DNA of 64,000 bases, from positions 9,535,385-9,599,384 of the forward strand of contig NC_088295.1 of assembly GCF_032854445.1 (NCBI RefSeq), written 5' to 3'. How positions within the stretch are numbered: position 1 is the first letter of the stretch; every line of letters begins with the position of its first letter. The position numbers and the translations under genes are program-made. Origin of the DNA: Liolophura sinensis. Lineage: Eukaryota; Mollusca; Polyplacophora; Chitonida; Chitonidae. Below, piece after piece: positions 24,434-37,400 of the stretch. Below the pieces are notes generated by a model. That model saw nothing but the letters and a program-made list of their open reading frames with translations. It was not told the origin of the DNA and did no database searches.

Positions 24434-25740
24434 TAATACCTTTCTTTATTTGAATCCTGCAAATGAGATCCCCTCCCATTTCAGGTACAATCGATAAACC
24501 GTTGGCCTATTTGCGAGACGATGGGGGATATTTCTAGTACAGTGTTCTGCCAAGTGGAATTGACGCCAGCATTACAGCAGAACTATAAAGCAACAGTTTA
24601 GGCGGCTAAGTACCGGACACCTATGAATTAGTCACACAAAATAACTTGTATCCTGTCCAGAGCAGTTGCATTACTCAGAGTTCGAGCAATCGAAGAGGAA
24701 GATCTCAGTTGTCGAGAGGGCGGATAATGCAGAGTTTGCTAAAGCCTTTTATCTTCGGACGAAATCTGATGAGTTAATTGATTCAATTTTAATGATTTTG
24801 TTACGGCCACTGTTAAGTCTTCAGTTTTAGGGTGCAGATCTGCACCGTCTTGTAATTTTCCCTCCGCGCAAGATAGCTACTATTTAAATGCAAATCAGCT
24901 ACACCAGATGATGTAGGCCTCCTTATATGCCACTGGGCCATGACACATAATAAACTATCAGAATATATCATCTTCTGCAAGCATTGTCCTTTTCGTGCCC
25001 TTGGTTTCACTTCTGATTCTGTAACATTTCCTGGTGGGTATTGCGGACCACGTTTTGTCGGATGTCATCTTTGCATAATAAGCTTTGCTAAATAAGGATA
25101 TTATGCATGTCTAATAAATTTATTTAAATTTGTTGTTTATATCCAAAAACATGCATTTAATGTGAATTATGATAATATTTATGAATATATTAAAAATATA
25201 AATATGATCAAAAGCAGAGAAGACCACATTCTTGTGCAAATATGTTTATTAATAATATACTACGTCATCATTTATACCATTATTACGCAAAGACAATCTA
25301 TATCAAGAGGTGGTCCCAAATACCCTGCATCCAAAACTATTTTCAAGTGTCTTTTTCTCTTCGAAGAAAAATAAAAAAAATATTTAAGACATTTACAGTT
25401 ACCTTTTCCAACTCTTTCATCTTAACTTTATGTAATTTTTTTGTTTTTTCCACCTTAAAGTATGACACTGGAATGTATGATGTTTATACAAAACAAAGAC
25501 ATCACATGAAATATCCACGAGGTAGTACGTGGGATGTGGTCATGTTTACGTAGCCTAAAGCCAAAGGCTAATCTGTTATCCATTCGGGCGAATTGCTGTC
25601 CAGCAGTGTTTTTATTTGAGGACTTGTACAGTTGTAGTATAAATATCGTCCATTTCCCCTGGTTTGAATCCATTAATGACAGTATAAAAACGGTTTCGAG
25701 TGGCAGACAGAACGAACAATATACTCAAGTACTATCTGCA
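24434..25740. other. Intergenic DNA, no gene recognised
   Basis: AT-rich sequence with chance ORFs only (up to 108 codons, the longest running into the 44-bp array). Nothing else supportable. Confidence 0.4.
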
Positions 25741-26545
25741 GTCCATGGACAACAGGCGCTGAGAGCAACTGACAAAACGAAATGCACACCGAACAACAAA
25801 CACAAAGGACAATTGACAAAACGAAATACACACCGAACAACAGACACAAAGGACAATTGACAAAACGAAATACAAACCAAACAGCAGGCACAATGGGCAA
25901 CTGACAAAACGAAAAGCACAACAAACAACAGGTACAATGGGCAACTGACAAAACGAAACGCACAACGAACGACAGACACAACAACAGGCACATTAGGCAA
26001 CCCACAAAATGAAACATACAATGAACAACAAGCACAAAGGACAAGTGATAAAGCGAAATAAACACCGAACAGCTGACACAATGGGCAATCAACAAAACGA
26101 AAAGTATAACGAACACCAGGCACAATGGAAAAATGACAAGACGAAATACACAAGACAAAACGAAACCCACCGAACAACAGACTCAAACGAAAATCAACAA
26201 AACCAAGTACACAACGAATAACAGGTACAATGGGCAACTTAAAAAACGAAAAACGCAACGAACGACAGGCACAATGGGTAACTGACAAAACGAAGAAACA
26301 CAACAAACAACAGGTACAATGGACAACTGACAAAACGAAATACATAACGAACAATGGGCATAAATAGCAGCTGACAAACGAAGTACACAACGAAAAAGAG
26401 GGGCAATGGGCAACTGACAAAACAAAATACATAACGAACGTTGGGCATAAATAGCAGCTGACAAACGAAGTACACAAAGAACAAGAGGGGCAATGGGCAA
26501 CTGACAAAACTAAATACACATCAAGCAGCAGGCACATTGGGCACA
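25741..26545. repeat. Minisatellite, 44-bp unit, about 18 copies
   Basis: The unit is close to GACAAAACGAAATACACACC plus GAACAACAGGCACAATGGGCAACT in two parts. Starts at 25771, 25815 and 25859 show 44-bp spacing. The minus strand lacks stop codons over most of the array, giving overlapping ORFs of 165 and 299 codons rich in F, V, C and L. Since 44 is not divisible by three, each such ORF cycles through all three readings of the unit, which argues for strand composition rather than coding selection. Confidence 0.85.
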
Positions 26546-26738
26546 ATACCATGGACAATAAGCACAATAAGAGAATAGACGAAACAGAGACAACCAGCAA
26601 AATACACAAACAACAACGATACAAGCATTATGAATCGAAAGAAAATCTTTCAAGGCAACAGCAGTCTGGTTGTACATATACCGGAACTTCAAAGGAATTC
26701 TTTTCACAGCAACAAGTAGACCAGTTTACTTTCAACTA

Positions 26739-27004
26739 GGGGCCTCCGTGGCTCAGTCGGTTAGCGCGCTAGCGCAGCGTAATGACCCAGGAGCCTCTCA
26801 CCAATGCGGTCGCTGTGAGTTCAAGTCCAGCTCATGCTGGCTTCCTCTCCGACCGTACGTGGGAAGGTCTTCCAGCAACCTGCGGATGGTCGTGGGTTTC
26901 CCCCGGGCTCTGCCGGGTTTCCACCCACCATAATGCTGGCCGCCGTCGTATAAGTGAAATATTCTTGAGTACGGCGTAAAACACCAATCAAATAAATAAA
27001 TAAA
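26739..27004 (+). mobile_element. SINE-A full-length copy with target-site duplication
   Basis: The tRNA-like head GGGCCTCCGTGGCTCAGTCG includes an A-box-like TGGCTCAGTCGG and a B-box-like GTTCAAGTCC near 26820. The body ends in CACCAATCAAATAAATAAAT. TACTTTCAACTA occurs at both 26727-26738 and 27005-27016, a 12-bp target-site duplication. This shows insertion by retroposition, using reverse transcriptase supplied by a partner LINE that is not present here. Confidence 0.95.
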
Positions 27005-27016
27005 TACTTTCAACTA

Positions 27017-28637
27017 ATGGTGAGAGGACAGTTGATGTTCGAAAACAGGAGGGGGAAACAGCTACAAAACATTAAAGCAGTTGCCGTAAACAGTTGCCGT
27101 AATACTTTAAAGTAAAGAGTCTTGCGATCTGTGCTCACGTGTATGATTTTCACAACGAGGAATAAACTAATGAAAAAACGGATAATAAAAGTATCCATGT
27201 CCGTTAATTACCTTCAACAAATTCTTACCAACACAGAAGACTCGCATGAAATGTGATGGTTGACCAAAATAGTTTGGCGCGAACGAGATCGAACACACAC
27301 TGTGCATGTACGTCCTGAATTCGCTCACATTCTTTGAATGGTGTGAGTGGTTAACTGTGTATACATGCAACCAGCAATGTGGATAAAGAATTCCGTCATA
27401 AATATACGGGTGTAAACTATATTAATGACCTGAATGTCAATGCTACAAGGAAAATCAAAAAATATATCTAGGTTTAGGCCATATAGGTTTACACTGTATG
27501 CTTGCTCTCACATGTGTGGGTCATTCTGATGTTTTGTGGCAACCAATTTATCTCACAGCTGAGGTTCAAAGAGTTATTAACGGTTTGCAGCAGTCTGTTG
27601 ATATCAGTTGACATCCCCTAGGAAATGATGCTGACTCATACGAGCAGATACCATATTAAAAAAATACGTTATACAAGATACGGGAAAATATGCGTGGCTA
27701 ATCAAACTGTGTTGTGCTGCTTTTGCACGTCTTATCCGAGGATAGCAGCTAGACATGTAGTAAATATCAGTTCTAATTCAAAAGTTCCACCTAACATCAA
27801 ATGTCACTTATTTCAAAACGTTGGCGAAATCTAAAAACATATGGACGCTGGATCAGCATTCAAAGAAACAACAACGCGAAGAACAAGCAGTTAACATCAT
27901 ATAGACTGGCATATTTGTGACTGTTTATCTCAATGCCTTTACACCCTGCACTGGGTGTGTCTGTCGTTCTGTGACGAAAAAGATTAACCCTTTATTTTAA
28001 GGCCGTTATGTACTCAGTTGTGTGAAATGGGATGTACCATCCTACATTCAGTAAAATACATTAGAAGCCATTGGTTAGGACTAATGATCCGATAAAGGTG
28101 CTCAGTGTAATACTTATTTTGTAATATTTTCTGTTATTATTGGTAATGGTTTTTATACAGAAGAATTATCGATGAAATGTGGCGTATTCCTGAACGATAT
28201 CACACTGGATTAGTTTATTTCCACACATCGCTAACATTACTTATGTAAAATTTCCAACAAAATGACAGTCCCCAGCTCTTCCGATATGAAACACATGATG
28301 GCTGTGCATTTTATAGATTTAAACATAGAACACAACACAACTCCCTTGCAACACAGATTGAGCGTTGAGTACACGTAACGTGTTATGCATCAAATGCATT
28401 TCAACAAAGGAAATGAATTGCATTTAATTATAATTTCTAAATACCACAGTAGTTTTAGCCCAAAGCCTGCAGGAATCCTTAGGTTGCCGATGCAATGTAC
28501 ACGCTGTCAACCCGTTCGTAATGAAGTGGGTTCTTATTTAAATCACCACCTCAAAGGCTGTGAAACATTTGTGGAAACAGACGACAAACATTAAGACAAG
28601 CATAGCGTCCAAACTGTTGTGACTTTACTCCTAAATG
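27017..28637. other. Intergenic DNA, no gene recognised
   Basis: Chance ORFs of 69 codons or fewer; no family or repeat recognised. Confidence 0.45.
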
Positions 28638-29010
28638 TATGCCACGCTTGTATTCCAGATGAAAGAACCTCGATTTCACATTCTGGATATTCACATGAAA
28701 CTTGTGTTTCACATACATTTTCACATGCTGTTAATTTATGCTGGACATGCGTCAGCCTTGTGACGTTAAACCCTAAGCTCTCACTCATTCATTCAGACTT
28801 GTGTTAGACACACTATTTCTTTAATATCAGATGTCCATATGAACCTTGGATTTGACACATTCATTTTATCTATTTATCTACATGAACAAGCATGAATGAA
28901 GTGAAATGAACATCGATGTAACTTGGATTTGACACACCGTTTAATCTACACTGGATAGTCGTCAAGCTTAGATTTGACACGCTATTTTATCTATACTGAG
29001 CATCGGTGAA
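28638..29010. repeat. Diverged repeats around a TTTGACACA core
   Basis: Several loosely spaced units share CTTGGATTTGACACA-type sequence followed by a TTTTATCTACA-like stretch (near 28850, 28921 and 28968). A stub of the SINE-B tail (GACGTTAAACCCTAAGCTCT) lies at about 28761. Too diverged to define a unit. Confidence 0.4.
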
Positions 29011-29829
29011 ACGTGGGTGTGACGCAGATAATGTCTGCTATATTGTGCTTCTGATCTGTCGACATAGCTACGATCGGCACTTCGTGGAAATTTAACCGCC
29101 ATACATATGACATGTAATCTATCTCTCTGAATAAGCATACATGACTTCCGGTTCACATTGCTTCGGGCAGCCTTTAAAGAACAACAGTTCTGCTGAACGT
29201 TCAGTCCAGTTCTTGCAAACGCGTTCACCCTGTTGTTAAACAAGCTAAACTTCCTTTGTTGTTTCGGAGTTTTGTTGTGCTGCAGTGATCCGGTCATTTT
29301 ACTAAGTGCAGTCAATGTCGATCTGATCTCAGGTGGTACTTTATTAGATCAGCGGTGCGAGTAAAGCTCTCAGATCTGCGATATCTGGCCAGTATTGATC
29401 CAGGGCCTACCATTAGCACTCAGGTAGCTTATATCATGCTGGGATCACGTCGCCAATGATCCACTTGGCAGCACAACTCTTCTGTGGTGCACTGGCATCA
29501 CCTTGGCTTTCAATCGGTGGTCCCTCGTTCAACATTGATTGAGTTTTTACAATGGATCCAGCTGACATTTTAAAGGTTTTAGGTCAGAGGTGACAATAGG
29601 AAATATTTTCCCCAAAAGCTTGCACTCCATACAGTTAACTGATTGATAGATACATTTGTTGATGTTAACCTTAATTTGTCGGTGTGTTCTTCACTTAGCA
29701 AAAGCGTGAAAAGTACAGCTAAATCGACATGGGCTTTAAGACACCTTGCTTAGACCGCAGTACCGTATATGATTGGTCAAAAGTACTCACGTGAAATGAT
29801 CACGTGACTTATGGCGAGATATTGTTGGA

Positions 29830-29953
29830 GAGAGTGAGTGAGTGCTTGGGGTTTAACGTCGTACTTAACAATTTTTCAGTCACATGATGACGAAGGAATT
29901 CTTAGAGTGCATGTAATTTGCCTCCGGATTTCCACCGCTCTTTTATCTAGTGC
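29830..29953 (-). mobile_element. SINE-B 3' fragment
   Basis: In plus orientation GAGAGTGAGTGAGTGCTTGG leads into the tail and body, and stops abruptly inside CTTTTATCTAGTG, where other copies continue CTGCTTCACTGAG. The break coincides with the left end of the candidate foldback element at 29954. Confidence 0.85.
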
Positions 29954-30940
29954 CTCGTGGACAAAAGCCCTGCGGACAGAACCCCCGGCGGAAAAAAGCC
30001 CCGGCGGACATAAGCTCCTCGATCAGTATTAATGGTATATGGAAACGGCATAAGTTGTTTGCTTGTTTGAAAAAACTTTAAACATTATCCCTGAACTGAC
30101 GTTTCAGATTTCAATGCATGTTTGCAATCAATAGAACCCTTTCTTACTCGTTCAATTTCCATGTATTCTAACCGCTTTTTACGACATCGGAAAGAGACAT
30201 ATCTCTCAGGGGTATACAAAATGCTCAACCTCCATTCTACGCTTATTAAAAACTTAAGTATGATAAACAATTGCTGTATTGCAGCTTGTCTTTTTTTCCT
30301 ATTCTAAGAATGCAAATGTTGGAGCCGTTTTAACCTTATAAACCAAAAGAAACAAAGTGTGCTTGTTTCGATCTTTCCAAGTATAGATGGTTTATTATTC
30401 TTTTTAAAAAAAGTATTCAAAAATAATGTTTTTCTTGTGAACTATAATGTGATTTGGTTTAAATTTATAAATTATCAAAATTTTTTAATACATCTGCTAT
30501 AGGAAACACGAGGTGATGCTGTGAATCTTAGTAAGCTATAAACTGTATACCATGCTGAAATATTTCAACCAAACAAATTAAGTATAATGGTACCTAGAAT
30601 AATCTTATATTTGCTCGACGGAAAGCATGCTATAGTAATATTAGAGACATAAGAGACAGTCATTTTTGCGATATTATTTTGAAAACGTAGGTGTACAACG
30701 TTTATGAGAGGAAAGCTGAGAGTGAGATTGAGAGACTGGGATACGCTTTGATGACAATGTTTTAGATGGAAAACAAAGTCACACTATATATGAATTCCCG
30801 TCAACAAATATTTGACATCATGTTTCTTAGATTGTCGGATATGTTTTGCGGGTTAATTACGACCCGAGGTTTTTGTCCGCCAGGTTCGCGGGGCTTTTGT
30901 TCGTGGGTCTTTTGTCCGCCGGAATTTTTGTCCCGCAATC
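29954..30940. mobile_element. Candidate foldback element with inverted arrays of a 16-bp repeat
   Basis: The left end (29957-30020) has about four copies of a GGCGGACAAAAGCCCC-like unit. The right end (30864-30936) has about four copies of the reverse complement (GGGGCTTTTGTTCG, CTTTTGTCCGCC and similar). The roughly 840 bp between them is AT-rich and non-coding. Inverted subterminal repeat arrays around a non-coding core are typical of non-autonomous DNA or foldback elements. No transposase and no clear target-site duplication were seen, and the left end cuts into a SINE-B copy. Confidence 0.55.
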
Positions 30941-32821
30941 CGGTGGACGCCAGACGGATTACGGCAACCCCAAGGACATTCATAATTGAACTGAAAGTGT
31001 GTGCAGATTAAATCACCGGAGCCATGAAATTCTCTCGGGTAAAATACCACAGCTACAATATCCATGGGCAGAAACACACTTAATTACACTTCAGCCAATT
31101 TGGTAAAAATTACTCGAGACACTTTTACTGCCTGTCTTTCCCTGGAGAGTCCTGGATTTCTCGAAGCGATCGTCTTCCGTCTCAGATGTTTGAGCCTCCA
31201 CAGTTATGTTGTCTGACATGGTTTACCTTTTGCTGTGAAAATGATTGGTAACGCCGCTCTACACATCAAACCTTTAACAAACCTCATGGACGTGATCGGA
31301 AACTACGAATAGGTGTTGATGGCTCTTGAGAATTCCTGCATGTGGGTTTGCTCCGGGATGTAATACTTTATTTTAGCCGTCAGTCTCCCGTGGGAGCGAT
31401 CATTCTCATTTCAGGTAACATCACTGTCTAGATCTATAGCTAAGACTGTAACATACAGCCATTAGTCCGAACCTGAGTCAAATGCTGCCAGTCCAGGCGT
31501 CCTATACAATCACGCATAACCCGCTGTTTCAATCATAGCAATTTGACTATATTCACAGGCGTTAATTTTCTACAACGTTTCTGTGTCAGTCGCGTTGTAT
31601 TCAACAAATGACGAAATATTACAGAAAAAATTGCTGATATTTTGGGTTGTCCCAGCCAATATATTTTACTCATGAACGGTATGTGATCTGCAGAGCACTG
31701 CATATACATGAGACACAGAATTCAAATACATCCCAAATTTTGTTGTGAAATTACGTTTTCATATTAACACATTGTACAGTCCTATATAGTCTACAGACAT
31801 GTAAAAGATGGGTGGTTATTCCTTTCCTTTTTCCGAATAATACCTTACTTTCATTGCCTGATACATCCTTCACCTTATCTTTTCATGCCTATGTATTTTG
31901 ACCTTCCATTCGGCCCATTTTTCCCGATTGGAAATTCGGAATGGTATTTCAGCAGAGAAATGTGAGCTTTAACCCAAAAGTACAATTTTATTGCATTTAT
32001 TTGCCTCTAAAAATGCACTTTTCGGGGTGACATTTTATGTCATTTATGGTGCTCTATCAGTACCTATCAACATGGTTAAAAACACCTACGACTTCAGAAT
32101 AATATTCATAAGATGGGTTCTTTGTGTGAGACTACCAAAACTACACAGGGACTGAAATCACAGAATTCTTCTTGCCGAAGAGGGCCTATACATCAGACGA
32201 GACTGTCACCCTGGGAAACCTTAATGCCACAGGTCTTGCTATGTCCTTCATATCATAGTTAGTGATGTATAGGTTAAAGTTACTCAAGACATTCGGGATG
32301 TCAAAGGAAGTGAACAGGAAGATATACGGCAAGTCAAGAACCGCGGGCATTTGTCTTCAGTGAATTCCGACAGGCGTAATATTGTTACAGGCGTGTTGAG
32401 ACAACAGTTTGTCCGACAGCAACTTTGTTTCCATTAGCAGAGATTGTGAAATTTGATGACGTCTTCTGTGTAAGTTAAAGACGGAATGACAAACTCATTT
32501 GAGCAAAAGATGGCCGTCCAATTGTTTTTCTTTTATCCATCTATCCCATGTTTCTCTTCTTGCCCATGAGCAAACTGATGTCGCCAAACGTGACAAGTGT
32601 CTCAAATCATCGATCTAACTGGGCTTTCCTTCTAAAACGTTGGGTCACATGATGGACCCCATCATATGACATTTTTTTGTTTGTATTATTGCTTGCTTCA
32701 TAAAAAAAAACCCTGATCGACCATTCCTAGATTTTTTTCTAGATGAAACGTCCTTTCTGTCACGTTTTGATGTACTGGTATGCTGCATATGGCATAAGGT
32801 CGGATATACATACTATATGTT
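30941..32821. other. Intergenic DNA, no gene recognised
   Basis: No exon, repeat family or RNA gene recognised. Confidence 0.45.
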
Positions 32822-32908
32822 GCCTCCCACCACAATGCTGGCCGCCGTCATATAAGTAAAATATTATTGAGTACGGTGTGAAACACCAATCAAATAAATA
32901 AATAAATA
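32822..32908 (+). mobile_element. SINE-A 3' fragment
   Basis: Contains CACAATGCTGGCCGCCGTCA, a GAGTACGGTGTGAAACACCA-like segment and an AATAAATAAATA tail, without head or body. Confidence 0.8.
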
Positions 32909-34260
32909 CTATATGTCGTGAGGCATAAACCCAATGAAACTAAGATGGCTTCAACCTGTAATCAGTCAGACGTGACATGGATTTGGAATATTCAAGGCTT
33001 TTCTGCTTCCATTGTTCCCGGAGCTTCGGTGGCAGTAACCGGTCTACGATGATCTGTCGTGTCATTTTGTATGAAGTTCGCTGGAGATCATTCTTTCACC
33101 AATATGACACCACACATGGAAAGGTTCTCCATTATAACACAACAATCAAATTTCGGTTTCCGAATGATTTCCGGTGTGTTATTTCGTCATACAATCTCAT
33201 GAAAGGACGAATAATTAGTCTACTTATACGAGGTAGACTTGGCCTCATTGCATGTTCATAAAATTATTGACGAAATGTGTAAATCTGTCGTAAATCATTT
33301 GCTCATGTCAGATAAAGATTCAAAGCATCAGTCAAACGTCCCCGTCTTAATCCGTATCTAGTAATCTTCGCTCAGCTAATCCTTACTTAACTGTTGTAAC
33401 TCCCAAAGGATCCCAGTCCCCCTTAGGGTGTGCTTAACGAGTTCCCATATCTGCTGTATCACGCTTGTACATACATGTAGTTGTCTCACAGTGCAGTGTG
33501 CTCTACACACGCAGCGGAATAAAACAGTGAAAACCATAAACGATATAAACGTAATGTATACCCAAAGTTTTAACAAATAACTACGTGTTGTAGTAATTAT
33601 AAATTCGGATATTTTCCGGATATTTATTCCGTCTAAATTAGACCCGGGGTGATGGACATAAGCTGCCGTGATCTGAATAAGATCTATCTTTCCACGACAT
33701 TCAAGTCTCACTTTGTACTAGATCTGTGAATAGGATATCGAAATGCTGAAGCATTTCCATTTTAGGAACAACTTATACACGGTTTCCAGGAAAGATAATG
33801 TCGCTTTGCCTTTATTGCTTTCTAGGAAACCCAAAATGAGAGACAGAATACCCGATAAACCAGTCAGTCGAGAATAATAAGCCTATACATACTCTGTTGA
33901 ATCATCCATGCAGGAGTCAGTATATTTTTAGCGCCTATGTGGGTATCAGACCTGTATATATTTGTAACGTGAAGTAGGCTTACTTGTAACGTGAAAAGAG
34001 GCTGTCACCTCCCTATATGCTTGCGTCCTTGGCTTAAAGGGGCATATTACCGACGGCGAAAAATTTGTGCTGTTATTTTAGACGTTATCTACATAAAGTT
34101 GAGACTTCAAGATGCCTACTGACATGCATCTGACTTTGAGTAAACACGCGAGTATTTCGGAGTTCTTAACATTTTCAAACTAGGCCCATATCAGGCCGGT
34201 TAATGACTCTCATTGTGGCGGCATAAGGGCGTGCACATGCATCGGCTTTGAATTGTGCCT
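32909..34260. other. Upstream flank of the CISD gene, no further gene recognised
   Basis: A 94-codon plus-strand ORF (32977-33261) and a 111-codon minus-strand ORF (33376-33711) match nothing I know and have no convincing exon borders. A short A-run (34267-34280) lies about 170 bp before the CISD start codon. Confidence 0.4.
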
Positions 34261-34445
34261 GTATAAAAAAAAAAAAAAACCCAGAGCGGGACCGTAACGG
34301 AGACGCAATGTACTAGAGCTGGGTCAATCCTATTTATTCGGGATACTTAAAAAGAACTCATATAGTCAACACGGCGGAGTGTTGATCAAACAATGCATGG
34401 GCCTTAAACACAGGCTACTATCAATAGCCTAGTTCCGGTCCAAAG

Positions 34446-37400
34446 ATGGAGGCGGTGTCAACTCTTGTGCGAGTGTCTTTGCCAAATTATTTGAAGGGGT
34501 TACCAATCCCCAATTCATTTTCTGGTTTTTCAAGATTATCGGGTAAGACTATAGGCAAACGTAGGCGCACTAATGCAATGTCTTTTCTCTTAAAATGCCT
34601 GAGACACAAGTGTGCCGGTTGTTAAAGCTTACAACAACAACATGTATACTTGTTTGCAAGTTAACGGGTTAACTTATCATGTGTCAGCACAAGGTGATAA
34701 AAATAGAGTAAGTTAACAGTAGATGACTTATCCACCGTTCAGCGTAAATTTAATTCAGTACCAACCTGTTTTTAATTTATTTTTGGACCGCTTCAGTCTT
34801 TCTGGCTTTCTCTCCGGTCGTGCGTGGGAAGGTATAGCAATATCCTGCGGAAGGTCGTGGGATTACCTCTCACCATAATGCTGGCCACTGTTGTATAAGG
34901 GAAATATTCTTGAGTGCGGTGTAAAATACCAGTCAAATAATTTCAGACTGTAAAATATAGCACTGGCCTTCAAGTGCTATTAAGGTGCCTCCGTGGCTCA
35001 GTCGGTTAGCGCGCTAGCGCAGCATATTGACCCAGGAGCCTCTCACCAATGCGGTCGCTGTGAGTTCAAGTCCAGCTCATGCTGGCTTCCTCTCCGGCCG
35101 TAAGTGGGAAGGTCTTCCAGCAACCTGCGGATGGTCGTGGGTTTCCCCCGGGCTCTGCCCAGTTTCCACCCACCATAATGCTGGCCGCCGTCGTATAAGT
35201 GAAATATTCTTGAGTACAGCGTAAAACACCAATCAAATAAATAAATGAAACAAATTCAAGTGCTATTATAATTTAAAGGTGTGATCGGTGAGATAGACTA
35301 GAAAGTGAACTTAAATATCTGTTTCTTAAAGTGAACATAAAGTCAGCCTCTAAAGCTGAATGAATTAATAATGTAATGTTCCAGAAATGTTCTAAAAATA
35401 TTTTTCAAAATTCTACACCACTTATTAACAAAATAAATAACAAACAATTGTCAGTACTTGGCCACTCATTTGGTGATGCCATTTCGCCATATTATAGCTA
35501 TCCAGAGTGACGTCACAAAACCTAGGAGCTCTCAGGGTTTTCGTTTAGAATTTGAGAAGGAGGTCAGAGTTCAAAAGTAGGCGGCTGAATTGAAAATAAT
35601 TATGTCACATTTAATATTGATTTAAGTAGTAAGAATATTCAAAATAAGGGGACGGCAGTAGACAGCTGTCTGCAGCCTGCCACTTGCTCGTTTTGAACAC
35701 CCTGGCTCTCCCATCGGTATAAACAATGTGACAGTGAGAAAATACAAACAAAAATGCTTGATACTCAACCAAGGAGTATCAGCTCTGTTCCATTTTCAAA
35801 GAGCTGATGTTTCTTTCAGTTTGACACTTGGTCACAAGTATTGTGTTTTAGCCGTCCTGCTTGTCCTCCTCCTGCACGTGTGTAAGCATTTTGCGTAGCT
35901 GGCAGTACCAACATCAGGGAATTTACTCAATATAGCAGGACCTTCGTATTGATAACAGACTCTTTCATTCAGATTTTGGTAAGATATTTCGCAATAAATC
36001 TGAATTTGCTAAATGTGTGGTTCAAAATGCATCAGGTTACCACTGACAATCGAGGGCTAACAGATTTTTCGATGTGACAGCCAATTATCATGTGATGCTT
36101 TCAGCAAAAGTGCTTGGTCAAGTTCATAAGGGCTTCTTCAACATGGCTACTCAGAGTGAATTGTCCATCAGTGCCATATCCGCAGGACTGAACTTCATCT
36201 TCTCAGCTTTCAAAACTTTTTACATATTTTTCTTTGATAACTGTCTATATCCTTTTTCTGTGTATACATATAGTGGCAGACTCAATGTTCACTTGTGCAC
36301 TGGTACTAGTGCAGCTTAAATTCCGTGTTTCTCCAAATGATTTGTTGTTCCACGCAAATTATTAGCTCTGATCGTACAAAAAACATCACGCAAGCTGTGC
36401 AGAAATACGCTGATTATCTAGAAAGCTGAAATTTATACGTATCCAACAAATGCACTATTTCTGAGCCTTGCTTCATGTACAGTGAAATGAACTTAAACCA
36501 TAAAAGAAAAGTCGTTGTATGGGATTAGGTGAAAATTCTTGAGTATGGCATAACAGAACATTCCAGTAAATAAATAAATTGATTTGAATTGAAGTGAATT
36601 TCTTATACTTTACGGTATAAACCAAACCAGAGTTTCATCCATTTCTGCTCTCCTGTATTAAAGACAGTGGGCACATTTGGTCATATATTAATTGTTTTGT
36701 TTTTATTCACAAAATTCATATTTTATTTTCGATATGTGTCTGACTTTAAGATGTTGTATCCTCCATGTGTGAGGAAGTGTAGTTGAAGGAACAACCAGTA
36801 AAGTTTGAAACTCGGCCAAACCTAAAGGCCATGTCTTTACTCGTGCTCTGAATGCAGGGTTAAATAGCCAAGATGTCTCAGTCTTAGGTCAGTGTTAAGA
36901 AAGTGTATGTCAAATGTTCTTCAAGCAAAGTGGCATCTCGCACTTATCTCTTACTACTTTAATGTTACATGAACACTTTCCTGAAGACAGAAAGAGTTTC
37001 GATGATTTCCCCATTATAGCCATTGTTTATGTGTTTTTTCCTTTTCAGCCACTGACTGGTTGTCTCTGGTGCCTTTTGTGGGAACAGTGTCACTGCTTGT
37101 TTACGTGACTGTGCAGGCCTTCAACCCAAACCTTCGAAAGCAAAAAAATGCCATAAATCCTGATATCCAGAAGGATTGTCCCAAAGTAGTGCACATGGCT
37201 GATATAGAAGATTTAGGAGATAAAGTGTCCTATTGCAGATGTTGGCGATCAAAGAAGGCAAGTTGTAGTTCAAGGGACATAACTCTCAAAGGCACAATCT
37301 TCATGCCTCCTTCCAAACTCCATGGTGTCGTTAATGAATGCAGCAATACATGTGTCTAAGAAAAACTTGTTTGATAACTTTTTTCCTTAAATAAGTAAGT

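Noticed and set aside
25725..26624. 299-codon minus-strand ORF resembling a membrane protein
   Set aside because: It arises from a 44-bp tandem repeat whose reading changes frame at each unit, which is not expected of a coding repeat.
26782..26979. Similar 65-codon ORFs at several sites (26782, 35027, 61335) as a gene family
   Set aside because: They are all the same reading frame across SINE-A copies, not genes.
37258..37264. GT donor four bases after the GC donor in CISD exon 2
   Set aside because: Using it adds four bases and puts exon 3 out of frame, destroying the conserved FPLCDG continuation.
37060..37359. 99-codon ORF continuing past the CISD exon 2 end
   Set aside because: It is intron read-through past the GC donor at 37258; the downstream residues lose the CDGSH motif.
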